Shown in pieces: positions 43,009 through 53,334 of a DNA stretch of 64,000 nucleotides. The DNA comes from Ichthyophis bannanicus (lineage: Eukaryota > Chordata > Amphibia > Gymnophiona > Ichthyophiidae). Location of the stretch: assembly GCA_033557465.1 (NCBI GenBank), contig JAWIIG010000025.1, positions 4,831,001 to 4,895,000 of the forward strand, written 5' to 3'. Both the position numbers and the translations under genes were made by a program. The notes below the pieces were generated by a model. That model saw only the letters and a program-made list of their open reading frames with translations, had not been told where the DNA came from and searched no databases. Position 1 is the first letter of the stretch; each line of letters starts with the position of its first letter.

Positions 43009-44517
43009 CTATCCAGGTAGAAGCCTCGAAGCCATCATAAACTTCGAGCACTCTCGGATCCCTGTAGACAAGGCTTTGAACCTCTGCAAGGGTTCCTCGG
43101 AGAGGCCAGCTGAGAACCCGGCAATCTCCTTTGCCAGGTCCCGTAAGTACATGCCCATGTACAGCTGGTAAGTCTGGACACGGCAAGATAGCATAGAGCC
43201 CTGGAAGCACTTTCTACCGAGGGCATCCAGGTTCCGGGCCTTCCGGCCGGGGGGCACCAAGGAGTGCATCTTCTGACTCTTCAGGCGGTGCATGGCCGAT
43301 TCCACAACCATGGAATTGTGCAGTAGCTACGCCTTTTGGAACCCAGGGCTCTTATGGACTCGATAAATGGAATCGACCCATTTGCTAAGAATCGGCGCCG
43401 AGGCCGGCGCCTCCCACATACGAAAGAGCAGCCGTTCCAGCATCGGAGGAACCGGTACAGTAAAGGCTTCCTTCGGAGGAAAATCATACTGGAGGGCATC
43501 GAGCTCTTCGGCTTGAGGCTCCTCCTCGGCATCCGCAAGGAATGCCAACGCTTTGGCCATGTCCCTCTCGAAGTCCGAGAACCGGGTATCCTCCGGGAGG
43601 GACCTTCTCCGAGTCTTGGACTCCAGGGAGTCCGAAGGGACGCACCGGGTCCGGAAGGTGTCCGGAGACTCCTCGTCCTCCGTCTCCCATGCTGTCTCCT
43701 CCGAGGAGGAGTCGAGCGGCTTCGGCCGTGTGGGCCTCGGTGCCACCCGCCCCGACGCTGAGGGCACCGGCGTCGACGACCTCGGCCCGGCACGGGAGGT
43801 CGAGTGGGACCTTGACCGAGGATCGACTCGAGACTTGATGGACTTGAGGTTCGGCTCAGCCTCCGGGTTCCACTTAGACGTCGAGGTCCCGGTGGTCGGG
43901 GCAGATGCACTGGTCAGACCGGCGATCAACACCCGCTGTTGTTTCATGAAGGCAGCCAAGCTGCTCTCCAAGGCCATCAGCCTGAGTCCAAGCTCAGGAG
44001 ACTCAGCAGCCCCCGACTCTGGCCCCGACGTCAGCTCTCGCGGAGGAGAGTCCACGAGGACAACAGCACTTACGTGACTCGGGGACTCCAGCTCCATGCG
44101 AGGTGGTTTGGACGGCCTCTCTGACTCCGAGAGCCCAGGGTGGCGGTCAGGGCTACATGACCTGGCCCTCGAGGACCCAGGGGCCTCCACCGACGCTGCC
44201 CTCATGAGATTCTTCTTCCTTTTCTGCTCCCGGGTGGGAGACCCCCTCTCAGAGGAACCAAGACAGCGTTCGGGGTCAGACTCCCGAGATGTCGAGGCCT
44301 CTGATGAAGTCCAGGCCCGGCCGGATGCGGACTCAGAGAAAATTCTCTCACGTTGATGCTGACGGCTCCGAAGTGCCTTCGACGACATTTTGCCGCATGG
44401 GCCGCAGACCATCAGGTCATGGTCTGGCCCGAGGCATCGGAGGCAGCAGTCATGTGTGTCGGTCAGAGACATAAGTTTCTTCCACCGATCACACTTTTTG
44501 AACCTGCTGGCAGCCAT
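43009..44517 (-). pseudogene. DIRS-B Gag
   Basis: Starts at the ATG at 44515-44517. An N-terminal cysteine cluster (KKCDRW; CCLRCLG; CGPCGKM) is followed by a long Ser/Arg/Pro-rich disordered region and then a more ordered C-terminus (VPPMLERLLFRMWEAP, VDSIYRVHKSPGFQKA). An in-frame TAG at about 43324 precedes a continuation with QLYMGMYLRDLAKEIAG. Presumed to coat DIRS RNA. The cysteine cluster at the start, rather than the end, is shared with DIRS-A. Confidence 0.8.
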
Positions 44518-44779
44518 CGGGGGAAAAAGGGCCCCTGCAAGGTCAAAAGACTGGACTGCCAGTGAAAATAACAAAAAAAGCGTGAACGCTAGTCACGAAG
44601 GACAAAAAACAAAAAAAGAATTATGGACTCAATACCAGTGTACCGAGCCTAGGCAGGAAAGGGAACTGGTGTCAAACCGGATAACAAAGAAGCGAAAATC
44701 GCAGAAAAAAATCAACTTTTTCCCAGGTGACACAAACTCACATCCATTGGGCTCCTCAGAAAAAGAAAGACTGAGCAAG

Positions 44780-44930
44780 AAGGCACCCTTGGGCAGGAAG
44801 GGGACCGCGCATGCGCGCTGCATTCCCAAAGGCTTTCCTAGAAAGCTGGGGAAATGCTCCCCATGAGGGCTCCGTCGGCGCCGACGTCACCCATATGTGA
44901 GGACTGACTTCCTGCTTGGTCTTGCAGAAA
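44780..44930 (-). repeat. DIRS-B left inverted terminal repeat
   Basis: Complement of the right repeat through GGCGCCGACGTCACCCATAT and AAGGCTTTCCTAGAAAGCTG, then the left-specific end ACTTCCTGCTTGGTCTTGC. Confidence 0.88.
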
Positions 44931-44939
44931 CCGAGGATC

Positions 44940-45201
44940 CCATTGGGGAGGACACGTTATGAATTAACCAATATTTCCCCGGTTATTTTTTTGGTATAAT
45001 TCCCAACGGGGAAACCACAAAGTCCGCAAATGGCTGTTCTGAAAAGGGGCCGGCTACCCTACCCAATTCTATCTCAACTGTCAATTTATCCGTCATAATG
45101 TGGGCAAAATGCTTAACCGAGGGAGAATTCCTAGCTTTTCTCAAAACCACTTTTCCCACCACCGGAATCCAGAACCCATACTGAGACCCCCCCCCCCTCA
45201 A
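44940..45201 (-). pseudogene. Ngaro reverse transcriptase, N-terminal part
   Basis: Reads RVAGPFSEQPFADFVVSPLG then IIPKK, the first conserved block of Ngaro/DIRS reverse transcriptase. A TAA follows in an A-run, then the frame continues WLIHNVSSPMGSS up to the DIRS-B insertion. The remainder is at 37355-38113. Confidence 0.85.
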
Positions 45202-45293
45202 GCACCTCCCTGTCCCTGCGCTTGTCGTACTTCCTAAGCCACGGCCTTAAAGCCTCGATCTGAATTGGCGTCGAAGCTAAGCCCAATAAGTCC

Positions 45294-47011
45294 CTACTGC
45301 TTGGGGACCGGCATGGTGCTACCGGCCACCCCTTTCTTGACACATTTGATGGTGGAATGCCCCCCATTACATATGGAACACGCATGTCGGAACTTGCAAT
45401 CCGGAAATGGGCACAAAGACTTGTTGAATCGCCAACAAATATCTCCTGCTCCGCCGCCGACCATTCGCTGGAACGTGGGAGTCCCTCCCACCTGAAAGGA
45501 CCTGCCCACCCCTGGCGGAGCTGCTAGTCCACCTCTTGCCCCGCTCGACACTCCACCCCCCTGGCCTGGCCGCCATCTACGTCAACCATAAATTAATATC
45601 TTGTATCCCCCAGGACAATAGCTGGTTTTCCTCCATCTTATCTTGGAACTTCTCATCATAGTTGAGCCAAGCCCAACCTTCATGCGTCTGCGCTGCCTCC
45701 AAAATAGAGTCGCATAAGCTAACAACATCCCATATTGTTCAGGATACTGATGCCCCCATACACTAGCTAGACGCAAAAAGGCTCTTGTCCAGTTTAATAC
45801 ATTCCGCGCAACCTTCCGGACCCTCCCAGCCTTCTCATCTTCCTTCCTTTTCTTCTTACTGTCCACCGACCGCTTTCTACCATCCAATAGTCTGAAAATG
45901 TCTATATACCGTCTCTTCCAACGCAAATTCCTCGGCACCCCTTCCCATAAGTCCGAAAAAGCTGCCAGCGTAGGTGTCACCCCGCCCGACCCTGCCCCCT
46001 CCGCGCCCGTGCCGCTCCCTTTATGCACTCCCCCTGCAGTCTCCGACGACATTGACGAAGAATCTGTTGTCGACAATGAGGATGACCCCGACCTACGACG
46101 CCGCCGACAAGAATGCTTTCGTTTTTTCTTGGCCTTGCCCTCCACACCATCGGATACCCCCTTTCCGTTATCCACCCCTTCCCCTTGTCCTGCTGTTAAC
46201 TTACCTGCAACTCCCGTCCTGGACCCTGCTGCCTCTGCATTCTGCCCTGGCTCCCGTCTATCCGCCTCCATCTGTGACGCTGCTTCCTGTACCACCGTCG
46301 TCCCTTCCGCCGGATGATTTCACGCTACTCTCTCCGCCATGTTCTCCTATCGCCCAGGACCGCTCATGCCTGGTCCCACTGGGTGCTGCCATACAGGGGG
46401 TATCTGTGAAGGTAACACAGCAAAAGGCGACGGGGAACCTGCCATGGCCCAAGGAGATTGCCATACTCCCAGCCACTCTGCCCTAGAGGAGCCTTGTCCC
46501 CCTCTGCGCCAATGCTCCCAGGCCACCGGATAATAGCTGCCCGGGAGCACTGGCCAACTTGACGGGCCAGCTAGGCCCTGCCCCTCTAAACTGGCCTGCT
46601 CACCCCCGGTGCTGCCCTCCAACCACTGAGGAATAGGCCCTGGCCCTCCCAGGCCAGCCCATCCTACACTAGGGAGCCCCCCACCCTGTGTCCCGCGCCC
46701 CTGAGAACCTCTAGAAAGGACTTCCTCACCCGACTCCTGGCCCCCTGGAGCCCGCTCCCCCCCCCTAACCCCATCTGCCCGTGATGTCCCTCCTCCCCGC
46801 CTGTTTCTCCCCACTGCCCCTGTTCCCCTACCCGCCGTACCTTTCCACCCCCGGCCTTGATCCCTTCTCCCCTTTTTGCCCCCTCCCTGGTTCCTTGCCC
46901 CCGAGCCGTGCACCCAGTTTCCAACTGCTCCCCTCGTGCTGCCGCAGCCTCCCGACCATCTGTACCTAACCCCCGTCCTGCCCCCCTCCCCCGGCCCCTA
47001 CGAGAAGGCAT
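45294..47011 (-). pseudogene. Ngaro Gag-like ORF
   Basis: Pieces in three frames: 47011-46347 (Gly/Arg-rich, low complexity), 46295-45582 (basic KKKRKHSCRRRRRSG, then WEGVPRNLRWKRRYIDIFRL and a helical NWTRAFLRLASVWGHQYPEQ) and 45551-45294, with a zinc-finger-like array (CWRF...C...DCKFRHACSIC..GH...C, about 45430-45338). The order matches Gag of vertebrate Ngaro/DIRS elements. Frameshifts join the parts. Confidence 0.7.
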
Positions 47012-47370
47012 TCCTCAATTCACAAATTCCTCCCCTATTAAAACTTCCCCCTTTGGGTTTTTTTTTTTTTAAACCTCTCCCCCTCTTTTTTTTTTTTTAA
47101 ATTTAGCCCCTTATACCACGAAATAACTCGCCTGTTAAACTTTAATTGCATGCCGTTCAGATCTCACCACGTGGCCTTAACCACCTCACTCCCTCCTGCT
47201 GGAGCTCCTCCTCTGATGCCGTTGCTCCTCCACGTGCCCTCTGTCAGTCCCACATAGCAATCTCCCGATGACTTGCTTCTCCCGGCTCCACCACACGCCC
47301 CGCCAAACAGCCACCACTGACTCTCCAACCTCCGATCTCACGTCCTGCACGGCAGCACTTCTCCCCGCAA

Positions 47371-47640
47371 CGCCAGCAACCTCTTCAGCTCCGTCCCCGT
47401 GAATAATGAAACCCCCCGCCGGCCTTTCGCCCTCCTTATCCACCCCCTGCTGCCTCTCCTCTTCTCATTGGCTCCCGCGCCCCTCACTCAGCCTGCAGGA
47501 GCCAATGAATTCATAGGACGCGGGCTGCATCTCGCTGCCGGGCACCCAGACCGCTGCCGCGCTGGGACCACGCACCACGCCGCCCCCCCCCCCCCCCGGT
47601 TAATGGCGGCCACATGGACGTGGCCCTGCGGCCTTCCCGT
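47371..47640 (-). repeat. Ngaro split direct repeat A1
   Basis: The element's 5' end on the minus strand; about 90% identical to A2 (34721-34984). Ends at GGCCTTCCCGT, after which unrelated intron starts (TCTTGTGCTG). Confidence 0.9.
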
Positions 47641-47692
47641 TCTTGTGCTGTATATTTTTGTTTGGTTCCATACAATGTTAATGGCTAACTAT

Positions 47693-48010
47693 GAGGGCAA
47701 TTTTATAAAGCTTTTCAACATTAGAAACATGTTTTTAGATGCAGAAAATGGCTTTTATAAAATTACACAAGGTGTACATAATAGACACATCTAAAAACAG
47801 CACCTACCTTTACACAATTTGCATGTAGGCGTTGCTGAACTTTAAGCAGACCAGGATCAGTTACAAAGTACGTATGCATTTTATAAAATAATACACATGT
47901 GCACGCACATGGAGTAATTTTATAACAGCACATCTATGTCAAAATTTCACAAATGTGCCCATTTTATAAAGGCAATATAGGCGCCTATGTGCCTTTATAG
48001 AAAATGCACC
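47693..48010. mobile_element. Small MITE
   Basis: Inverted ends GGGCAATTTTATAAA and TTTATAGAAAATGCACCC, with AT-rich partly palindromic interior (TTTTATAAAA motifs). No coding sequence and no clear target-site duplication. Confidence 0.45.
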
Positions 48011-48655
48011 CAGAACTATTCCCTGAAGTACACTCCAATCCAGTTTTCGTCCTTTGTACTCTACTGAAACTGCTCTTGTCAAAGTCTCCAGTGACTTGTT
48101 CCTGGCTAAATCTAAAGGCCTTTACTCTGTCCTTATCCTCCTTGACCTTTCTGCTGCCTTTGACACTGTTGACCATGATCTTCTCCTTGACACTTTGTCC
48201 TCGCTTGGCTTTAGGGACTCTGTTCTCTCCTGGTTCTCCTCATATCTCTCCCATCGCTCCTTTAATGTATGTTCTGGTGGCTCCTCCTCCTCTGTTACCC
48301 CGCTCTTGGTTGGTGTCCCCCAAGGTTCTGTCTTGGGTCCTCTTCTTTTTTCTCTCTATACCCAATCCCTTGGTGCGCTTATTTCCTCTCATGGTTTTCA
48401 GTACCATCTCTATGCTGAGGACTCCCAAATCTCTCTCTCTACTCCCGATCTTTCTTCTGCTTTCCAGTCCCAGATCTCTTGCTGTCTCTCTGCCATTGCT
48501 GCCTGGATGTTCCATCGTCGCCTGAAATTGAACATGGCCAAGACTGAACTTCTCGTTTTTTCTCCTAAAACTTCCCTTTCTCCTTCTTCTTTTTCAGTCT
48601 CTGTTGATGGCTCTGTTCTCCAACCTGTTTCATCTGCTCGCAATTTGGGTATTGA
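48011..48655 (+). pseudogene. L2-type reverse transcriptase fragment
   Basis: The plus-strand frame 48054-48650 shows [36 protein letters not shown] and [15 protein letters not shown]. The catalytic YADD box reads YAED, so it is inactive. Truncated on both sides: it begins at a MITE and ends where the CR1 5' region starts. Confidence 0.88.
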
Positions 48656-49385
48656 AGAACCAGAAAGGGGACTGTTACTTCTGGAGAGAGATCTGCAATT
48701 GTGAGTATATACTTCTGGGAATTTTCTGAAAGGAATTCTTTCTATTAAAGCTATTTAATCTGTGAACCCACTATTTTTTGTTAAATCAGTCAGGGCCTAG
48801 TAGCAGCAGTTTACGTTTAAATTTAAAACACAAAAGAGCACTTTCTAGTTACATTTCATACCCAGCAGGGAGCTTGTAGTTTTAATTTAATAGTCACTCA
48901 GGGCCTAGTATCAGCAAAGTACTTTTAGTTTAAATTTAAAACACAGAAGAGAGCTTTCTGGTTAAATTTAGAACCCAGCAGAGAGCTTGTAGTTTAAATT
49001 TCATAATAAGTTAGAGCCTAGCAGCAGCAAAGAGCTATAATTTAAATCAAATAAGAATATAGCTTACCTCAGCAGCACAGGACAGGGTACTGTGTGGCAG
49101 CCCTCTTTTAGTAAGTGTTATTTCCCTCCCTCCCACACCCACCCACCCCTGGGATAATCGTAGCTTTATTACACATCTTAAAAGACAGGAGGTGCTCTCA
49201 GGTGAAGCTCATTACCCAAATCAGTCATACACTAAGGACCTGAGATTAATTAAGCTTCAGGTGAACAAGGTATATTAAACGTATTAGGTACAGTTTTATT
49301 GGTATAAATATCCATAGCAAACCCTAAGTAATTAAGAACTTAAAGATCTAAACAAAAACTTAAAACTAAGATGCAGACAGCAGTC
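48656..49385 (+). repeat. CR1 5' region with tandem degenerate repeats
   Basis: About 48785-49050 holds nearly three copies of a unit of about 110 bp containing CAGGGCCTAG(T/C)A(G/T)CAGCA, TTTAAATTTAAAACACA and CCCAGCAGRGAGCTTGTAG. It lies directly upstream of the CR1 ORF1 and is probably the promoter region of that LINE. Extent at the left is uncertain. Confidence 0.6.
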
Positions 49386-50290
49386 TAGCAGCGAGATGGG
49401 GGCTTTCCAGTCTTTTGCATTGAGTGTAACATGTATGATTTTCTCCCAGTTGGTGAGAGGTCTTACGTGTGCACTAGGTGCAAGGAGCTCTTTGCTCGCA
49501 GGGAACGAGTCCGTTCTCTAGAGGCTAGAGTAGCAGACTTGGAAAACATAAGAAAGACAGAGAGGTATATAGACGAGACCTAGAGGGATATAGTCCTGAA
49601 GTCCCACCTCCAGTCTGGCAGCATCCCTGTTGCCATGGAGGAGAGAGGTCACGTGACAGGAGAGCATCACCCTGGTGTGTCAAGAAGTGATCCTGTAACT
49701 AGGACCTGTCCTCCAGGTGATGTAAAACCCTCTCGCACCGAGGAAGTTTCTCCAGGGCCATGTGCCCATGAGGGAAGGGTTAGGACAGCCGTTATAGTTG
49801 GTGATTCGATCATTAGGCATGCAGATAGCTGGGTGGCTGGTGGACGTGAGGATCGCTGGTAACATGCTTGCCTGGTGCGAAGGTAGCGGACCTCACGCGC
49901 CACCTAGATAAGGTCTTAGATAGTGCTGAGGAGGAGTCTGCTGTCTTGGTACATGTCGGTACCAATGACATAGAAAAGTGTGGTAGAGAGGTTCTGGAGG
50001 AGAAATTTGGGTTTTTATGTAGGAAGTTGAAATACAGAACTGCCAGGGTAGTGTTCACCGAAATGCTTCACGTTCCACGTGCAGGACCCAAAAGGCAGGC
50101 AGAGCTCCGGAGTCTCAATGCGTGGATGAGACAATGGTGCAGAGATGAGGAGTTTGGATTTGTTAGGAACTGGGGAACATTCTGGGGAAAGGAGGGGCTC
50201 TTCTGAAGGGATGGGCTTCACCTTAACCGGGATGGAACCAGGCTGCTGGCATTAACCTTTAAAAAGGAGATAGAGCAGCTTTTAAACTAA
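49386..50290 (+). pseudogene. CR1 ORF1: zinc finger, coiled coil and SGNH esterase
   Basis: In order: a PHD-like zinc finger (CIECNMYDF...CTRCKELFA, about 49420-49495), a coiled coil (RVRSLEARVADLENIRK), then an SGNH/GDSL esterase with block I VIVGDSIIRHADSW (49795-49835), block III LVHVGTNDIEKCG (about 49950-49985) and block V DGLHLNRDGTRLL (about 50210-50250). This is the ORF1 architecture described for CR1-like LINEs; the esterase may act on lipids or in virus-like trafficking, but its role is unproven. A TAG at about 49578 and stops near 49860 and 50205 inactivate it. Confidence 0.88.
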
Positions 50291-50429
50291 ATAATAGGGG
50301 AAAGACGACAGTCGCCCAAGAGCAGATGGTTCGGAAGAATGTATCCTTGAAGGATACTACCAAAAGCAGAGAGGTTCCAAAAAAGAGTAAAGTAGCCCAA
50401 ATGCCCTCGAGTATGGAGCAGACAGAGCT

Positions 50430-52744
50430 TAAAGATCCCTCCATTACTCATGTCTACCAATAGCCAGATTAATATCAATAAAATACAGTCTCTAAAATGC
50501 TTGTATGCAAATGCTAGAAGTCTAAAAAATAAGATGGGAGAGTTAGAATATATAGCACTAAATGAGAGGTTAGATATGATTGGAATATCTAGAAAACGGA
50601 GGCGCTCTTTATCACGAGAGATCAGAGTTTCACCCTGCCACCTCATATAAAAGTGAAAGAAGCCGAGCTCCAAACAAAATCTACAATTCGATATTTAGGG
50701 GTCACCTTGGATCAATGGCTGGACATGAAGCCACACATATCCAACACAGTTAGAGCCATATACTTCAAAATCCGGACACTCAGACACCTTCGCTCCTTAT
50801 TAGACTCAGACGACTATAGGACTGTATACCAAGCCCTAATCTTACCTCACTTCGACTTGGCTAATGCTATTCTTCAAGGTTTCCCACAGTCTATGTTAAA
50901 TCCTCTGCAACTTGCCATGAATGCCGCTGCCAGAGTACTAGTTGGAGCATCGAGATGCGACCACGTAACGCCGATCTTAATGCAGCTCCACTGGCTACCC
51001 ACACATGGAAGACTTTTGTTCAAATCCTTGTTACTCACATTCAAAGCCATCAATGGCATCACCGCCTCTTCATTAATTGACCTCATTCAGTTCACCCCGC
51101 CTAACAGAATTAGAAGACCTACATCAACTAACACTCTAGTAATCCCAAGGACCTCAGCAAAATGCACACTAGCAACATCAAACAGGGCCTTCAGTCTTTA
51201 TGCCCCTAAATGTTGGAACACTTTACCACCAAATATTCGTGCTGTTACCGATCTAGTATAATTCAAGAAGGCACTCAAATACCACTTATTCCTCCATTAC
51301 TACCAGGACAGCCAGACTCCAACCTAATTGCATCTCCTCCATACTAGCCTACCATTCAAGATTGTACTTAATCTGTAGCACAAGCTTACTGTACATATGT
51401 AAATAGTTGCATTCATACTTCCCTATGTTATCCAAGTTGTTTTTCCTGTTCTCTGTAAAACCAAACAGTTTGTTGTTATGGTACTTTGTTTTATGTAAAC
51501 CGCGCTGATGGTAAATAGTGCGGTATATAAGAGATTGTAATAAATAAATAAATAAATAAATATCAGAGACATGGTGGAAGGAGGACAGCCAGTGAGACAC
51601 TGATACCTGGGTACAAACTATATCGTAATGATAGAGCTGATCAAATTGGTGGAGGGGTTGCGCTCTATGTTAGAGAGGGCATTGAGTCAGAAAGGATTAA
51701 AGTTTTGCAGGAAACTAAATTTGCTGTAGAATCTCTATGGATTGAAATTCCATGTAAAAAGGGGAAGGCGATGGCAGTGGAGGTGTACTATCGACCGCCT
51801 GGCCAGAATGAACAAATGGATGATGAAATGCTCAAAAAAATCAAGGAAGATAACAAAAGTTACAGCGCAGTAATAATAATGGGTGATTTCAATTACCCTG
51901 GTATCGACTGGGTCAGTGTCACGGCAGGACATGCTAGGGAGATAAAGTTCCTAGGTGACATAAATGACTGCTTCTTGGAGCAGCTGGTTCATGAACCGAT
52001 CAGAGGGGAAGCCATATTAGACCTAGTCCTTAGTGGAACACCAGATCTAGTGCAAGAGATAAGGGTGTTGGGGTCACTTGGCAATAGTGATCATAGCATG
52101 ATCACCTTTGATTTAATTAGTGGAGAAGGGATAGTAAGGAAATCCACAGTACTACCTTTTAACTTTCGAAAGGGAGACTATGATAAAATGAGGAAAATAG
52201 TTAAGAAAAAACTAAAAGGAGCAGTTGCAAAGGTTAAAAACTTACATCAAGCTTGGTTGTTGTTGAAAAATACTATCTTGGAAGCCCAGACCAGTTGTAT
52301 TCCACGCTTTAAGAAAAGTGGAAGGAAGTCCAAAAAACTGCCAGCATGGTTTAAAGGTGAGGTCAGAGAGGCTGTTGTTGCCAAAAAAGCATCTTTCAGG
52401 AAATGGAAAAAAGAGCCAAACGACGAAACCTGGACACAGCACAAGCACTGGCAGGTCAAATGCAAGGCATTGATAAAGCAGGCAAAGGGAGAATTTGAGA
52501 AGAAGCTTGCTGCGGAAGCAAAAACGCGAAATAAAGATTTTTTTCAAGTACATTCGTAGCAAAAAACCTGTGAGAGAGTCAGTTGGTCCATTAGATGATA
52601 GAGGAGTTAAAGGGGCACTAAGAGGCGACAAGGCGATAGCGGAGAGACTGAATGAATTCTTTGCTTCGGTCTTTACTGAGGAAGATGTAGGGATGTTACC
52701 CATGACTGAAGTGGTATTTAAAGGTGCGGAAGAATTGAAGGAAA
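50430..52744 (+). pseudogene. CR1 ORF2 (endonuclease and start of RT), split by an L2
   Basis: Begins KIQSLKCLYANARSLKNKMG, is cut at GIS by an L2 insertion (50590-51563) and resumes ETWW, GGGVALYVREGI. The endonuclease boxes IIMGDFNYPGIDW and LGNSDHSMITFDL are present in a 284-codon frame (51705-52559). A +1 frameshift in a T-run near 52540 precedes RESVGPLDDRGVKGAL. The gene stops at 52744 in KGAEELKE, where DIRS-C enters; the reverse transcriptase is not found beyond it. Confidence 0.88.
50590..51563 (+). mobile_element. L2 3' end inserted in CR1 ORF2
   Basis: The frame 50653-51261 shows IRYLGVTLDQWLDMKPHIS, AMNAAARVLVG and LMQLHWLPTHGRLLFK, the L2 ORF2 C-terminus. A 3' UTR follows with TGTAAACCGCGCTGATGG...GTGCGGTATATAAGA, and an (AATA)n tail at 51538-51563. 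CR1 sequence ATATC lies on both sides, a possible short duplication. Confidence 0.9.
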
Positions 52745-53006
52745 GAGTAGTTACTCACCTGTAACAGGTGTTCTCCAGGAGCAGCAGGAATCAGTCCTCA
52801 CATATGGGTGTCATCGGCGCCGATGAAGCCCCAACGGAGCATTTCCCCAGCTTTCTAAGAAAGCCTTTGGGAATGCAGGCACGCATGCGCGGTTCCCTTC
52901 CCGCCTAAAGGTGCCATCTTACCTCAGTCAAATGACATAGCTAAGAATAGCACACAAAAATGAAAAATAAACTATGTACAACTACAACTCCAAGGGGAGG
53001 AGGGAG

Positions 53007-53110
53007 GGTTGTGAGGACTGATTCCTGCTGCTCCTGGAGAACACCTGTTACAGGTGAGTAACTACTCCTTCTCCAGGACCAAGCAGGAAGTCAGTCCTCA
53101 CATATGGGTG
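53007..53110 (-). repeat. DIRS-C internal complementary region
   Basis: TTGTGAGGACTGATTCCTGC...CACCTGTTACAGGTGAGTAA is an exact inversion of the outer right repeat (52749-52802). CTACTCCTTCTCCAGGACCA...CACATATGGGTGAG, the complement of the absent left end, follows directly. Confidence 0.88.
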
Positions 53111-53334
53111 AGTCCCTAGCTCTGGGCTACCGAGGAGCCCAGGCTGAACAAGAGGACTCCCTCTGGTCTCAGCTGCAAAGAAAGGCTTTTCAAGGACACA
53201 ACCACCACCGGTAGCCCAACAGAGGACAGGAGGGCAGAAGTTGCCTAAACCTCAAAGAGATTCCGGAGTACTGCCTGGCCAAAAGCACTGTCCCTACGGG
53301 ACTCCCTCTCCAGGCAGTAATGGGCTGCAAAAGT

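Larger units (their letters stand above)
38136..44930 (-). mobile_element. DIRS-B: complete DIRS1-type retrotransposon inside Ngaro
   Basis: Minus orientation: left terminal repeat (44930 to about 44780), gag, reverse transcriptase, RNase H plus a following domain, recombinase, internal complementary region (38878-38795) and right terminal repeat (about 38345-38136). Three later inserts are recognisable: a hAT MITE (40021-40375), an L2 3' end (41715-42015) and a ribozyme-tailed fragment (38352-38758). Net length is about 5.7 kb, equal to DIRS-A. It is the least decayed DIRS here. No target-site duplication is visible, as expected for the family. Confidence 0.92.
34234..47640 (-). mobile_element. 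Ngaro-type tyrosine-recombinase retrotransposon, split by DIRS-B
   Basis: In minus orientation: repeat A1 (47640-47371), gag, reverse transcriptase, RNase H, tyrosine recombinase, SGNH hydrolase, then B1 (35372-34985), A2 (34984-34721) and B2 (34620-34234). This A1...B1-A2-B2 order is the split-direct-repeat signature of Ngaro. DIRS-B (38136-44930) is inserted in the reverse transcriptase gene. Without it the element is about 6.6 kb. All ORFs carry stops or frameshifts. Confidence 0.9.

Noticed and set aside
43336..44124. Plus-strand frames of up to 174 codons
   Set aside because: Shadows of the GC-rich DIRS-B gag on the opposite strand.
45898..47100. Plus-strand Pro/Ser-rich frames near the Ngaro 5' end
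   Set aside because: Antisense to the Ngaro gag region; skewed C-rich composition explains them.
52495..52764. Plus-strand 89-codon frame as a separate gene
   Set aside because: It is the frameshifted continuation of CR1 ORF2 running into the DIRS-C terminal repeat.
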